From CAYQCE01 sp964415885 (lineage in GTDB: Bacteria > Zixibacteria > MSB-5A5 > JAABVY01 > JAHJOQ01): a stretch of 64,000 nt of DNA. The stretch's first letter is position 1. Every line of letters starts with the position of its first letter. Shown in pieces: positions 36,401 to 44,769 of the stretch. The position numbers and the translations under genes are program-made. Below the pieces are notes generated by a model. The model was not told the DNA's origin. It saw only the letters and a program-made list of their open reading frames with translations, and did not search any database. Location: the NCBI GenBank assembly GCA_964415885.1, contig CAYQCE010000006.1, positions 1 through 64,000 of the forward strand, in the 5' to 3' direction.

Positions 36401-37003
36401 CTATTTGGCGAGCTTTTCGATCTCGGGATAGCGGAAGCAGTCTACGAGATGGTCGTTCACCATCCCGGCCGCCTGCATGAAGGCATAACAGATCGTCGAT
36501 CCCACGAACTTGAATCCACGCTTCTTTAAGTCCCTACTCATTGCATCCGACTCATCAGATGTCGCCGGGATTTGATCGAGTGTTTTGAAACCGTGGTGAA
36601 TCGTACCGCCTCCTGTGAATTGCCAGATGTATCTATCGAATGATCCGTACTCATTCCGAATCGCAATGAAGTTTTTCGCGTTCGCGATTGTTGCGCCTAT
36701 CTTCTGGCGATTGCGGATTATGCCGGCATCCTGCAGCAGCCTGTCAACCTTGGGTTGCTTGTACTTTGCGATCTTCTCAAAGTCGAAATCATCGAGCGCC
36801 TTGCGGAAGTTCTCGCGCTTGTGAAGCACCGTTCTCCAGGAGAGTCCCGCCTGGAAGGCGTCGAGCACCATGTACTCGAACAACTTGCGGTCGTCGTGCA
36901 CCGGCACACCCCATTCGCGATCGTGATATTCGATCATGAGATGGTCATCGGCCGGCCATGGGCACCGCGATTCTTCCCTAACTGACACTGTAAGTCCTTT
37001 CAC
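36401..37003 (-). CDS. tag: DNA-3-methyladenine glycosylase I
   Basis: A 200-residue protein, normal length. It has the zinc-site residues of Tag: RCPWP near residue 13 and YHDREWGVPVHDD near residue 25 at the N-terminus, and a C-terminal NDHLVDCFRY. The core LSWRTVLHKRENFRKALDDFD near residue 55 and VGSTICYAFMQAAGMVNDH near residue 170 are strongly conserved in the family. It excises 3-methyladenine from alkylated DNA. It is a solitary gene; the upstream methyltransferase is 33 bp away on the same strand. Confidence 0.95.
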   Translation of the reverse strand: MKGLTVSVREESRCPWPADDHLMIEYHDREWGVPVHDDRKLFEYMVLDAFQAGLSWRTVLHKRENFRKALDDFDFEKIAKYKQPKVDRLLQDAGIIRNRQKIGATIANAKNFIAIRNEYGSFDRYIWQFTGGGTIHHGFKTLDQIPATSDESDAMSRDLKKRGFKFVGSTICYAFMQAAGMVNDHLVDCFRYPEIEKLAK

Positions 37004-37036
37004 TATCGACTTTCACGCAGTCACACCGAAATACCA

Positions 37037-37804
37037 TCACTCCTCATCGGGTTTGACCCCGTACCATATCTGCCTCGGAACCATCGGTGTCAGAGTCGCG
37101 CCGTCATAATCGCCGAGGATACCGACCGTAGTGAGGCCGGAGCGCTTAACGAGATGTCCGAATCTCTCCGGCGGATAAAGCCGAACTCGCTCGGTATAGT
37201 CACGCTTGCCTGCGGGATCATCAACCGTGATCTTCTTCACCACACAATCACGAACGAGCTTGCGGGTTTCAGTTACATGCGCCGGACCATTGGGCCCCTT
37301 CAGTTCGCGCTCAGAGCGTGGCACCAGGTGCGCCTCCAGATGGGCCGGATTCGGAATATCGATCCACCACCATCCGCCGGTCCGGAGAACACGCTTGACC
37401 TCGAGAAGTACCCGAAGGTCCTCGCTAGGATTTTCGAAGTACCCGAAGGATGTAAACCACATAGTCACCCCGTCGAATTCCTCATCGAACGGCAGCTCCC
37501 GCATGTCGGACTTCACGAGCAGGGCATCGATTTCGGCTTCTTTGAGACGGCTCCGTGCCTCCGCCAGAAGCGTTTCGGAGAGATCAACACCGGTCAGTTC
37601 CGCGCCAAAATCCGAAAAAGCGAGCATATGTCTTCCGGCGCCACACGCCAGGTCGAGAATTTTCTGCCCGGACTTAAACGGCAGATGTTTAACCGCGGTC
37701 GCGACCTCCTTTTCGGCGGCCTCCTCGGATCGATGAGAGTAGAGCCAGAGATAGTCGTCCTGAAATGCGCTTTTGTACCACTCATCCGATTTCGCTCTGG
37801 CCAT
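37037..37804 (-). CDS. Class I SAM-dependent methyltransferase
   Basis: A 255-residue protein starting at ATG 37804, eight bases after GGAGGAACG-type ribosome site; a longer reading to 37855 is less likely. Motif I is ILDLACGAGRHML near residue 47, motif II LTGVDLSETLL near residue 70, and motif IV GVTMWFTSFGYFE near residue 118. This is the Methyltransf_25/11 group. The acceptor is not evident. It may be co-transcribed with tag. Confidence 0.85.
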   Translation of the reverse strand: MARAKSDEWYKSAFQDDYLWLYSHRSEEAAEKEVATAVKHLPFKSGQKILDLACGAGRHMLAFSDFGAELTGVDLSETLLAEARSRLKEAEIDALLVKSDMRELPFDEEFDGVTMWFTSFGYFENPSEDLRVLLEVKRVLRTGGWWWIDIPNPAHLEAHLVPRSERELKGPNGPAHVTETRKLVRDCVVKKITVDDPAGKRDYTERVRLYPPERFGHLVKRSGLTTVGILGDYDGATLTPMVPRQIWYGVKPDEE

Positions 37805-37954
37805 CGTTCCTCCTGATAACGATCCGAATCCTATGTATCCACAATGATACCACACGCCGCGTTCCCCTGCAAGGATATTGCCCGAGCGTCATCGTTTCAT
37901 CAGGTCCGTGCATGTGCAAGAGTGTATCGCAAGTAAACGATTTGACGGTCGGTC

Positions 37955-37984
37955 TTGACAAAACTCGGTTGGATACAGCATATT
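37955..37984 (+). promoter_or_regulatory. Predicted promoter placing transcription start at the GTPase ATG
   Basis: TTGACA at 37955-37960, 18-bp spacer, CATATT at 37979-37984. The start point would fall about seven bases downstream, at the ATG (37991). No ribosome-binding site precedes that ATG. Confidence 0.5.
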
Positions 37985-37990
37985 TGTGGT

Positions 37991-38989
37991 ATGCCGGCGA
38001 ATTTGACACCACAGTACAAGGAAGCGGAAGATCGCTACAAACAGGCCAAGTCTGATGAGGAGCGGCTGGCGTGCCTCGAGGAGATGATGCGTGTCATCCC
38101 CAAGCACAAGGGGACCGAGAAGATGCGCGCCGACATCAAGTCGCGCATGGCGAAACTCCGTCAGCAGCTCGAGTCTCCGAAGAAGCAGACGGGCGGGAGC
38201 CGTCAACAGGCCATCGACCATGTCGAAAAACACGGCGCCGCGCAGATCGTCCTGCTCGGACCACCCAACAGCGGAAAATCGTTCTTCCTCACGACCGTGA
38301 CCGCCGCCGAGACCGAGGTCGCCGAATATCCATACACAACTCGGACGCCAACACCCGGCATGATGGAATTCGAGACGATTCAGTTTCAGATGGTGGACTT
38401 GCCTCCTATTGCGCCGGATTTCTTCGAGAATTGGATGACGAACATCATCCGAAACAGCGATTTTATCATGCTGATGGCCGATCTTGCAGCAGATGATCTT
38501 CTCGAGGGCATGGACGCCGTAGTATCGAAGCTCGATGAGCTGAAGATGATCCTGGTAAGAAAGGAGATCCCTGAGGATTACGAGGGGTCGCAGTTCTGCA
38601 AGAGGGCCGTCGTAGCCGCGAACAAGTCGGACGCTTCCGGAGCCGGGGATCGGCTGGAGATCCTGAAGGAATTCTATGCCGACAGATTCGATATCATACC
38701 GATATCATGCAAGAAGCGCGAGGGGATCGCGCGGCTTCAGCGGCACATCTTCGACGCCCTCCAGATTATGCGAGTTTATACCAAGACTCCAGGCAAGGAT
38801 GTGAAGTATGTCGATCCGATAGTCCTCCCGATAGGATCGACCGTGGAGGACGCAGCTTTCGAATTGCACAAGGATTTCGCTCACAAGCTTCAGTTTGCGC
38901 GGGTCTGGGGGGATGGCAAGTTCGACGGGCAGCGGGTTACGCTGAAGTATGAATTATCGGACAAGGATGTCGTCGAGTTTCATATCTGA
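37991..38989 (+). CDS. DRG/Obg-like GTPase with TGS domain
   Basis: A 332-residue protein. An N-terminal helical region (1-85) is followed by a G domain: G1 GPPNSGKS near residue 95, G2 in YPYTTRTPTPG near residue 118, G3 region MVDLPP near residue 136, and G4 ANKSDASG near residue 218. G5 is in IPISCKK near residue 240. The C-terminal 75 residues are a TGS domain (VLPIGSTVEDAAFELHKDF). The G3 motif is DLPP instead of DxPG. This is the DRG-like branch, thought to act on ribosomes. The gene appears leaderless (see promoter). Confidence 0.82.
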   Translation: MPANLTPQYKEAEDRYKQAKSDEERLACLEEMMRVIPKHKGTEKMRADIKSRMAKLRQQLESPKKQTGGSRQQAIDHVEKHGAAQIVLLGPPNSGKSFFLTTVTAAETEVAEYPYTTRTPTPGMMEFETIQFQMVDLPPIAPDFFENWMTNIIRNSDFIMLMADLAADDLLEGMDAVVSKLDELKMILVRKEIPEDYEGSQFCKRAVVAANKSDASGAGDRLEILKEFYADRFDIIPISCKKREGIARLQRHIFDALQIMRVYTKTPGKDVKYVDPIVLPIGSTVEDAAFELHKDFAHKLQFARVWGDGKFDGQRVTLKYELSDKDVVEFHI

Positions 38990-38993
38990 CCGA

Positions 38994-39725
38994 CTACTGC
39001 ATTGCATCCAGTCTTTTGCGCTCCAGGAGTGCCTTCATATCTGCGGCCATCTCACGTGGCCTGCTGTGGATCACGCCGTCCTTCAGATACACGACCCGAT
39101 TTGTCCGTGTGGCAACGGTCGAGTCATGAGTGATCATGAGGATTGTTGATCCCGCTCTCCAGAGCTCTTCGAAGAGATCGATGATCGCCCTGCCCGACTT
39201 CGAGTCGAGATTGCCGGTCGGTTCGTCCGCGAGGATCAGCTTCGGCTTGTTGGCGAGCGATCGCGCGATCGCGACACGCTGCATTTCACCACCCGAGAGC
39301 TCCCTCGGCTTGTGATCGAGACGATCCCCGAGGCCCACGCGCTCCAAAAGCTCCGTAGTCCGTTTCTTTCGCTCCTTCGCGTTGACATTCCCGAAGATCA
39401 TCGGCAGCTCGACATTTTCATAAGCGGTCGCGTACGGCAGCAGATTAAACGCCTGAAACACGAAACCAATCTTACGGTTACGTGTTTCCGCCAGACGGGA
39501 CATACTCAGGCTCTCAACATACTCGCCATCGAGCTGATACTTGCCGTCGGAAGGTGTATCGAGGCAGCCTGCGATGTTCATGAGGGTCGATTTGCCGGAA
39601 CCGGATGGTCCGACGATCGAGACGAATTCTCCGCCGTCAATTTCGAGATCTATGCCCTTGAGCGCCTCGACTTTGATCTTGCCCGTATTGTAGTGCTTGC
39701 GAATTGCTTCCATCTTGATCATCAT
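38994..39725 (-). CDS. ABC transporter ATPase (MacB/LolD type)
   Basis: A 243-residue ATPase. Walker A is GPSGSGKST near residue 40, Q-loop is VFQAFNLLPYATAYENVELP near residue 90, and signature is LSGGEMQRVAIARSLA near residue 143. Walker B is LILADEPTGNLDSKSG near residue 163, and the H-loop is MITHDS. This is the MacB/LolD/FtsE group that drives FtsX-fold permeases. It is the last gene of a four-gene unit (43352 to 38994), 12 nt after the second permease gene. Confidence 0.93.
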   Translation of the reverse strand: MMIKMEAIRKHYNTGKIKVEALKGIDLEIDGGEFVSIVGPSGSGKSTLMNIAGCLDTPSDGKYQLDGEYVESLSMSRLAETRNRKIGFVFQAFNLLPYATAYENVELPMIFGNVNAKERKKRTTELLERVGLGDRLDHKPRELSGGEMQRVAIARSLANKPKLILADEPTGNLDSKSGRAIIDLFEELWRAGSTILMITHDSTVATRTNRVVYLKDGVIHSRPREMAADMKALLERKRLDAMQ

Positions 39726-39737
39726 GATGCTACCTCC

Positions 39738-41018
39738 CTACTCGTATCTGAGCGATTCGACCGGGTTTACGGATGCCGCACGTCGCGCCGGAAAAAACCC
39801 GGAGACAAGACCTATCATGGCGAGAACAGCAATCGTAATCATCGCGATTGGAACGGAGATCGTTGGCGTACCGAGCCACTGCATCGCATCCGAGTCCATC
39901 GGCAGAGAACCGAGAATTCCCGCAATCGTGAATGATGCAAGCAGACCGACGGCGCCGCCGATTCCGGCAATGAGCAACGCCTCGAGCATAAACTGAACCA
40001 TGACCTGCCCGCGTTTCGCACCCATCGCCATCTTGACGCCGATTTCCGCTGTCCGTTCGCGCACGGCAACGTACATAATATTCGCCACGCCTACACCGGC
40101 AACGAGCAGTGTCAATCCGCCGATCACGCCGAAGAATATCTGCATTCCGATCATGACTTTGTTCATCACTTCAGCATCCTCGATTACGTTCCAGATCGAG
40201 AGAGCGCGACGATCGTCCGGATCGAACTGGTACTTTGAAGAGAGGATGTCATAGAGCCGATCCTCGATCTGCTCGGTTTGGCTGATATCTCTCGGTTTGA
40301 CTACGAGATTGTTCAAAACGCGGCGATTGAATATCGTGCCGAATGTCGTTCGTGGAATAAATGCGGTGTTCCAGTCGGGACCGGAATACATCCCCATCTG
40401 TAGTTTCTTCTGCATTACGCCAATCACGGTGAACTGCACGTCGTTTATTTCGATTGTCTTGCCGATGGGATCGATCGCACCGGGGCTGCCCGGCTCCCCA
40501 AACAGATCGTCGCGAATCTCATTGCCGATGAATGTCACCCGGCGTTTCTCCTCCATGTCGAGCCGGTTGAAGAACCTGCCGCCCTGTTCGGGATACATCG
40601 AGCGCATAATCTCATACTCGGGAGTTACTCCGTTGACTTTGTTGTTTATGCTTTTCTTCCCATGTGAAATCTCGCGTCCCCACGTTATGAACTCACCGGA
40701 CACATATTCCAACTCCGGCACCTGTTCCCTTATGTAAGGAATTACATCTTCCCGTAATCGAATTGGTCTGCCGCGGGGCAAGCCCTTGTATGGTTTCTCG
40801 GTCTGGCCGCCCCAGATAATCAGGATACCGTCCCCGAGACCCTTCTTGTTGATCTCGAGCTGGTTCTTCAGACCCTCGCCGAACGCGAGCAGCATCGTGA
40901 TCGAGAGAGTACCCCAGACAATCGCGGCCATAGTCAGCGACATGCGAAGCTTCTGGCTCTTCAGCTCGCGAAAGAAGAGCCTGGTAATGAGCCGTATGTT
41001 ACTCCAGATACTGCGCAT
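39738..41018 (-). CDS. MacB-like ABC transporter permease
   Basis: A 426-residue permease. One TM helix lies at the N-terminus (about 22-45). A long periplasmic MacB-type domain (about 50-285) contains DLFGEPGSPGAIDPIGKTIEI. Three C-terminal TM helices form the FtsX domain (VGGIGVANIMYV-like segment VAGVGVANIMYVAV near residue 305, ending AGFFPARRAASVNPVESLRYE). No ATPase is fused, unlike E. coli MacB. It starts 2 nt after a homologous permease gene, so the transporter is probably a heterodimer. Confidence 0.9.
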   Translation of the reverse strand: MRSIWSNIRLITRLFFRELKSQKLRMSLTMAAIVWGTLSITMLLAFGEGLKNQLEINKKGLGDGILIIWGGQTEKPYKGLPRGRPIRLREDVIPYIREQVPELEYVSGEFITWGREISHGKKSINNKVNGVTPEYEIMRSMYPEQGGRFFNRLDMEEKRRVTFIGNEIRDDLFGEPGSPGAIDPIGKTIEINDVQFTVIGVMQKKLQMGMYSGPDWNTAFIPRTTFGTIFNRRVLNNLVVKPRDISQTEQIEDRLYDILSSKYQFDPDDRRALSIWNVIEDAEVMNKVMIGMQIFFGVIGGLTLLVAGVGVANIMYVAVRERTAEIGVKMAMGAKRGQVMVQFMLEALLIAGIGGAVGLLASFTIAGILGSLPMDSDAMQWLGTPTISVPIAMITIAVLAMIGLVSGFFPARRAASVNPVESLRYE

Positions 41019-41020
41019 TG

Positions 41021-42250
41021 TTACATCTTCAATGATTCGACCGGGTTAAGATTCGCGGCGCGCCTGGCAGGGAAAAACCCGGCGAGCACACCAATTAGCA
41101 TCAGAAGCGATACTGAAAGCACCGCCTCGACAGTCGAGACACTTGGAACCCCAACGTAGTCTTCTATATCCATCGAACCGATCAGCTTGATCAGCAGCAT
41201 AGCGAAGGCGAATCCGGTAACACCGCCGATGATTGTGATGAAAAGCGTTTCCAGCAGGAACTGCGTCAAAATGAAGCCCTTCCTGGCTCCGAGAGACAGC
41301 TTCAAACCGATCTCACGCGATCTTTCCTTAACGACGACATACATGATGTTCGCCACACCGATTCCACCGACGATGAGGGTTGCAAAGGAGATCATCAGCA
41401 GGAATATCCTGAAACCCCAGAAGAAAGATGAGAAGAACTCCATGTTTTCCGTCGTGTCCCACATGGACAGGGCCTGCTTGTCATCGGGACTGAACTTGTA
41501 CTTCTTGCCCATCAATTCGAAGATTTTGCGTTTGGCAACATCGTGGACTTCGAGTGATTGAGCTTTCCAGATCACAATGTCCGCGTATTTGTGCCCAAAC
41601 ATCATGGCGGAGGTCGTATACGGCATGAATACCTTGTCCTCGTCTCGGCCGCTGTACGAGGAGTCTTGTCCCTTCTCGACCATCACGCCTATCACGGTGA
41701 ACGGCACACCCTGGATTTCTATAACCTTGCCAATTGGATCCTCGTCACCGAATACATCCACTGCAAGATCATTCCCGAGAAAGCACACTCTGCGGCGCAT
41801 CTCGACATCCACATCATTAATGAACCTGCCGCCCCAATCGGGTATGACATTCCGCATCGTGCCAAACTCGGGTGCCACACCGGCAATCTGAGCGGAAACT
41901 CGCACCCTGTCACGCTTCACCGAAACTCCCCAGTTCTGGTATTCAATGGACGCTGACTGCAGCTCGGGTATCTGCTCCTTCATCAGGGCGACATCGGATT
42001 CGCGGAGCATTATTCCGCGACCTTTCGGAAGTCCTTCATAGGTGATCGAGGTCCGCCCCGGGAACATTATGACAATATTCTCGCCGAGGCCCTTGAATTG
42101 CTTCTCCTGATGCTTGTGGATACCGTGACCAAACGCGCCGAGAAGTATCAGTGCGGCCGTCCCCCAGAAGATGCCGAACAGAGTCAGCCCCGAACGCAGC
42201 TTCTGTGCCCGCATGTCGCGGAGAATCTGTCTGATAAACATGAGATGCAT
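41021..42250 (-). CDS. MacB-like ABC transporter permease
   Basis: A 409-residue permease of the same layout as the next gene: N-terminal TM (LTLFGIFWGTAALILLGAFG), a periplasmic MacB domain with VFGDEDPIGKVIEI, and three C-terminal TM helices with VGGIGVANIMYVVV and GFFPARRAANLNPVESLKM. I start at ATG 42250, eight bases after the adaptor gene stop; a longer frame into the adaptor gene is not needed. It pairs with its paralogue to form an inner-membrane export unit for a peptide, lipid or drug. Confidence 0.88.
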   Translation of the reverse strand: MHLMFIRQILRDMRAQKLRSGLTLFGIFWGTAALILLGAFGHGIHKHQEKQFKGLGENIVIMFPGRTSITYEGLPKGRGIMLRESDVALMKEQIPELQSASIEYQNWGVSVKRDRVRVSAQIAGVAPEFGTMRNVIPDWGGRFINDVDVEMRRRVCFLGNDLAVDVFGDEDPIGKVIEIQGVPFTVIGVMVEKGQDSSYSGRDEDKVFMPYTTSAMMFGHKYADIVIWKAQSLEVHDVAKRKIFELMGKKYKFSPDDKQALSMWDTTENMEFFSSFFWGFRIFLLMISFATLIVGGIGVANIMYVVVKERSREIGLKLSLGARKGFILTQFLLETLFITIIGGVTGFAFAMLLIKLIGSMDIEDYVGVPSVSTVEAVLSVSLLMLIGVLAGFFPARRAANLNPVESLKM

Positions 42251-42257
42251 CTGGCTG

Positions 42258-43352
42258 CTACTCGATGGTTTTCGGAGGTTTCTCGACGATTTCCTGGCCC
42301 TCGGAGAGGCCGGAAACAATCTCGACCGTTATCCCGTCCGACAATCCGATTTCGACCGGCATCTCAGCGATCGTACCAATGGAATCACGCACATCGACAA
42401 AGGTTGAGTCACTCCTGAAGGTAATGAGGCGTTCCGGCACGACGAGCACCTCGTTCTTCTCGTCTACGATGATCTCCGCATTGGCGGAATATCCTGCTCG
42501 GAGTGTGGAGTTGCCGGTAGAGGAGGATATCCTGACCTCGACATCAAACACCGTTGTATTGTCCTGCTTGCGCGCTTTCGGGGAAATCTTGTACAGCATG
42601 CCGTAGATCGTGTCGTTCGGAATCGCGCCGATCTGAAGCTGTACGTTCATACCCTCCTGCAGCTTGCCTACATCGATCTCATCCACCGTGCCTCGGAAGA
42701 TCAGGCTGTCCATCGCAGCGAGAGCCATTAGTTCGGTTCCCTGCTGGTACGAGGTCAACGGCACTACCGGATCGCCCTCATCCACGAACCTCTGCAGAAC
42801 GACTCCCGAGATCGGTGCGCGAATAACATTCTCGACTTCACGGCCGGCGATATTCGTCTTCCCCTCTTGAATCAGCGAGAGCTTCTCTCTGGCGGATGCC
42901 AGACGAACCTTTGCCTCCTCGTAGGCCTGCTGAGAATCCTCCAACTCGCTCTCGGAAATGAGGTTCTTCTCGAACAGCCCCTTTATCCGCTCGTATCCTC
43001 GTTTTGCATTCTGAAAAGTAACGTCGGCGAGTTCAACCTGGCGTTTCGATTCTGCGTACTCGATCGGAGTTGGCTGTGGTGCAATATCAAACAGCGGATT
43101 CCCAACTTCAACTCTGTCGCCGACTTCGACATAGGCGCGGGATACTATACCGGAAATCTGCGATTTTACAACAATGTCACGTTCGGGCTCTATCTGCCCT
43201 ATTGCCATAGCCTTATCCACAACATTGCCGCGCTCGACCGTGTGTATGGTCATGCCCTGCTCATTGCTCGAGGATGATTTGGAGAATCCGAAGACGATCG
43301 CGACGACCACCACGACGAGTACAACGCCGATGATTGCCAGTTTTTTGCCCAT
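42258..43352 (-). CDS. Periplasmic adaptor protein (MacA/HlyD family)
   Basis: A 364-residue membrane-fusion protein. An N-terminal TM anchor (6-22) is followed by a lipoyl-like half (VVKSQISGIVSRAYVEVGDRVEVG near residue 62) and a coiled-coil hairpin (about 100-165). The second lipoyl half (APISGVVLQRFVDEGD near residue 178), a beta-barrel and a C-terminal membrane-proximal domain follow. It would bridge the two permeases to an outer-membrane channel. It is the first gene of the unit. No TolC-like gene is in the window. Confidence 0.9.
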   Translation of the reverse strand: MGKKLAIIGVVLVVVVVAIVFGFSKSSSSNEQGMTIHTVERGNVVDKAMAIGQIEPERDIVVKSQISGIVSRAYVEVGDRVEVGNPLFDIAPQPTPIEYAESKRQVELADVTFQNAKRGYERIKGLFEKNLISESELEDSQQAYEEAKVRLASAREKLSLIQEGKTNIAGREVENVIRAPISGVVLQRFVDEGDPVVPLTSYQQGTELMALAAMDSLIFRGTVDEIDVGKLQEGMNVQLQIGAIPNDTIYGMLYKISPKARKQDNTTVFDVEVRISSSTGNSTLRAGYSANAEIIVDEKNEVLVVPERLITFRSDSTFVDVRDSIGTIAEMPVEIGLSDGITVEIVSGLSEGQEIVEKPPKTIE

Positions 43353-43539
43353 GAGCTATCTCCCAATCTGACTTTACATACTCGGTATGTTCGTTCCTGT
43401 TGATAGCTTCTATACGGAGAGCGATTCGTTTATGTTTCAATGATTCAGAAAAGGGGCGGGATGATACATCTGTCTTCGATGACATTATTTCGTGGCTGAT
43501 GTACGTCCTGAGGCCGTCCCGGAAGGCACCAAAACGGTT

Positions 43540-43585
43540 ACGGCAGATCCTGATCCCGATGAGAATCGGGATTGTGATCTGCCGT
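43540..43585 (+). repeat. Structured hairpin repeat, copy 1
   Basis: Outer stem ACGGCAGATC/GATCTGCCGT (10 bp), inner stem ATCCCGAT/ATCGGGAT (8 bp) with GAGA loop, and an internal 3x3 loop CTG opposite TGT. It shares this architecture, but not stem sequence, with copies 2 and 3. Confidence 0.7.
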
Positions 43586-43623
43586 CAGCTCGGTCACGCT
43601 CATGTTAGTCTGCGACTTATGAA

Positions 43624-43664
43624 CGGTCAGGTCACACCTGCCTGCGGCGGGCAGGACCTGACCG
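43624..43664 (-). repeat. Structured hairpin repeat, copy 2 (opposite orientation)
   Basis: Read on the minus strand: outer stem CGGTCAGGTC/GACCTGACCG (10 bp), internal loop CTG opposite TGT, inner stem CCCGCC/GGCAGG with one C-A mismatch, loop GCA. Orientation is given by the CTG/TGT loop. Confidence 0.7.
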
Positions 43665-43739
43665 AACTTCACTACCCGCCTTTTTCAACAAGCTCCAGAT
43701 AGCCCTGGGCCACAATGTGTGCATACGCATTCACATTCC

Positions 43740-43777
43740 GGCAGTTCTTGCCCGGCAATCGCCGGGTGTGAACTGCC
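43740..43777 (+). repeat. Structured hairpin repeat, copy 3
   Basis: Outer stem GGCAGTTC/GAACTGCC (8 bp), internal loop TTG opposite TGT, inner stem CCCGGC/GCCGGG (6 bp), loop AATC. It ends 21 bp from the prohibitin-like gene stop. The rest of 43353-43798 holds no credible gene. Confidence 0.7.
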
Positions 43778-43798
43778 AGCAATCCAAAACTCAATCTA

Positions 43799-44623
43799 TC
43801 AGTTCCCGCCGAGGATCAACGGCAGACCTTCCTTGCCCGCACCGATCACGACGACCTTGGCATTCGGAGAATTCGAGAGCTTCTCCGTAGCCTCGATACC
43901 CTTCCATTTCAGCAAGTTCTGAGTCAGACCCGCAGACACGATTTTCTGGAAGTCCGAGATGCCCTGCGCCTCGATTCGTTTACGCTCGGCCTCCTGCGTC
44001 TCTTTTCGGAGCACGAATTCCATCCGTTGAGCTTCCTGATCGGCAGCGAGTTTCTCATTGATAGCATCCGTGATCTTCTTCGGCAGAGTAACATCGCGTA
44101 CGATAACATCATCGATCTCGATGAATTTCTGCGCCATCTGCTTCTGCATCCCTTCCCTGATCAGTGTCGCGATTTCCTCCCGCTTGGTCGAGTAGATCTC
44201 TTCCGGCTTATAGAGTCCAACCGTGCCACGCGCGATTCCGCGAAGCGCCGGTTTTATCACGATGTCCATATAGCGCGGACCGATAGTAATCTGGAGGCTG
44301 TCAAGCTTGGCGGCAATCGGCCGGTACCACACAGATACATCCAGGGCAATCGTTGCACCATCAGATGAGAGTACGTTCAAAGTCTCCTTTGTGTCCTGAG
44401 TCTGCGTGCGATAGACATAAACGGAGTTCCACGGCAAATGCCATTGGAATCCCTCACCGTAGATTTTGCCCATTTCCGTTCCGCCACTGAACTTGAGATA
44501 CTTGACCCCATGATGTCCCGATGGCACCTGCGTGCCGCAACCGGTCGTCAGGAGCGGTACGGCAAACAACAGAACCGCAGCCAGTGCGATTTTGAGTACT
44601 TTTCTGGAATGCGTTTTCAACAT
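43799..44623 (-). CDS. Prohibitin-like SPFH/Band 7 protein with lipobox
   Basis: A 274-residue SPFH-domain protein. It has the prohibitin-type core: GFQWHLPWNSVYVYRTQTQD near residue 55, LDVSVWYRP near residue 95, and RDVTLPKKITDAINEKLAADQEAQRMEF near residue 170. A coiled coil follows to about residue 225. The N-terminal hydrophobic segment ends LTTGC (Cys29), a lipobox, so the protein may be lipid-anchored rather than TM-anchored. SPFH proteins organise membrane protease complexes and microdomains. A strong AAGGAGG site precedes the ATG. It is monocistronic. Confidence 0.85.
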   Translation of the reverse strand: MLKTHSRKVLKIALAAVLLFAVPLLTTGCGTQVPSGHHGVKYLKFSGGTEMGKIYGEGFQWHLPWNSVYVYRTQTQDTKETLNVLSSDGATIALDVSVWYRPIAAKLDSLQITIGPRYMDIVIKPALRGIARGTVGLYKPEEIYSTKREEIATLIREGMQKQMAQKFIEIDDVIVRDVTLPKKITDAINEKLAADQEAQRMEFVLRKETQEAERKRIEAQGISDFQKIVSAGLTQNLLKWKGIEATEKLSNSPNAKVVVIGAGKEGLPLILGGN

Positions 44624-44769
44624 GATCGGACCTCCTTGTATTGTTATTGAGTCTCAATTCCGTTGATCTTCCCTTATCTTACATGAGATATCCAATTAAA
44701 ACAGCAAAAAAGTGGCTTCACTGTTTCCAAAAGTCTGGACTAAAGCAGCGATTTTTGTAAATTCACGGC

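Noticed and set aside
43400..43702. A 100-codon plus-strand frame between the adaptor and prohibitin-like genes
   Set aside because: It runs through two of the structured hairpins and has no protein-like features.
43540..43777. Integron attC sites
   Set aside because: The hairpins lack the GTTRRRY/RYYYAAC ends and extrahelical bases of attC, and no cassette genes lie between them.
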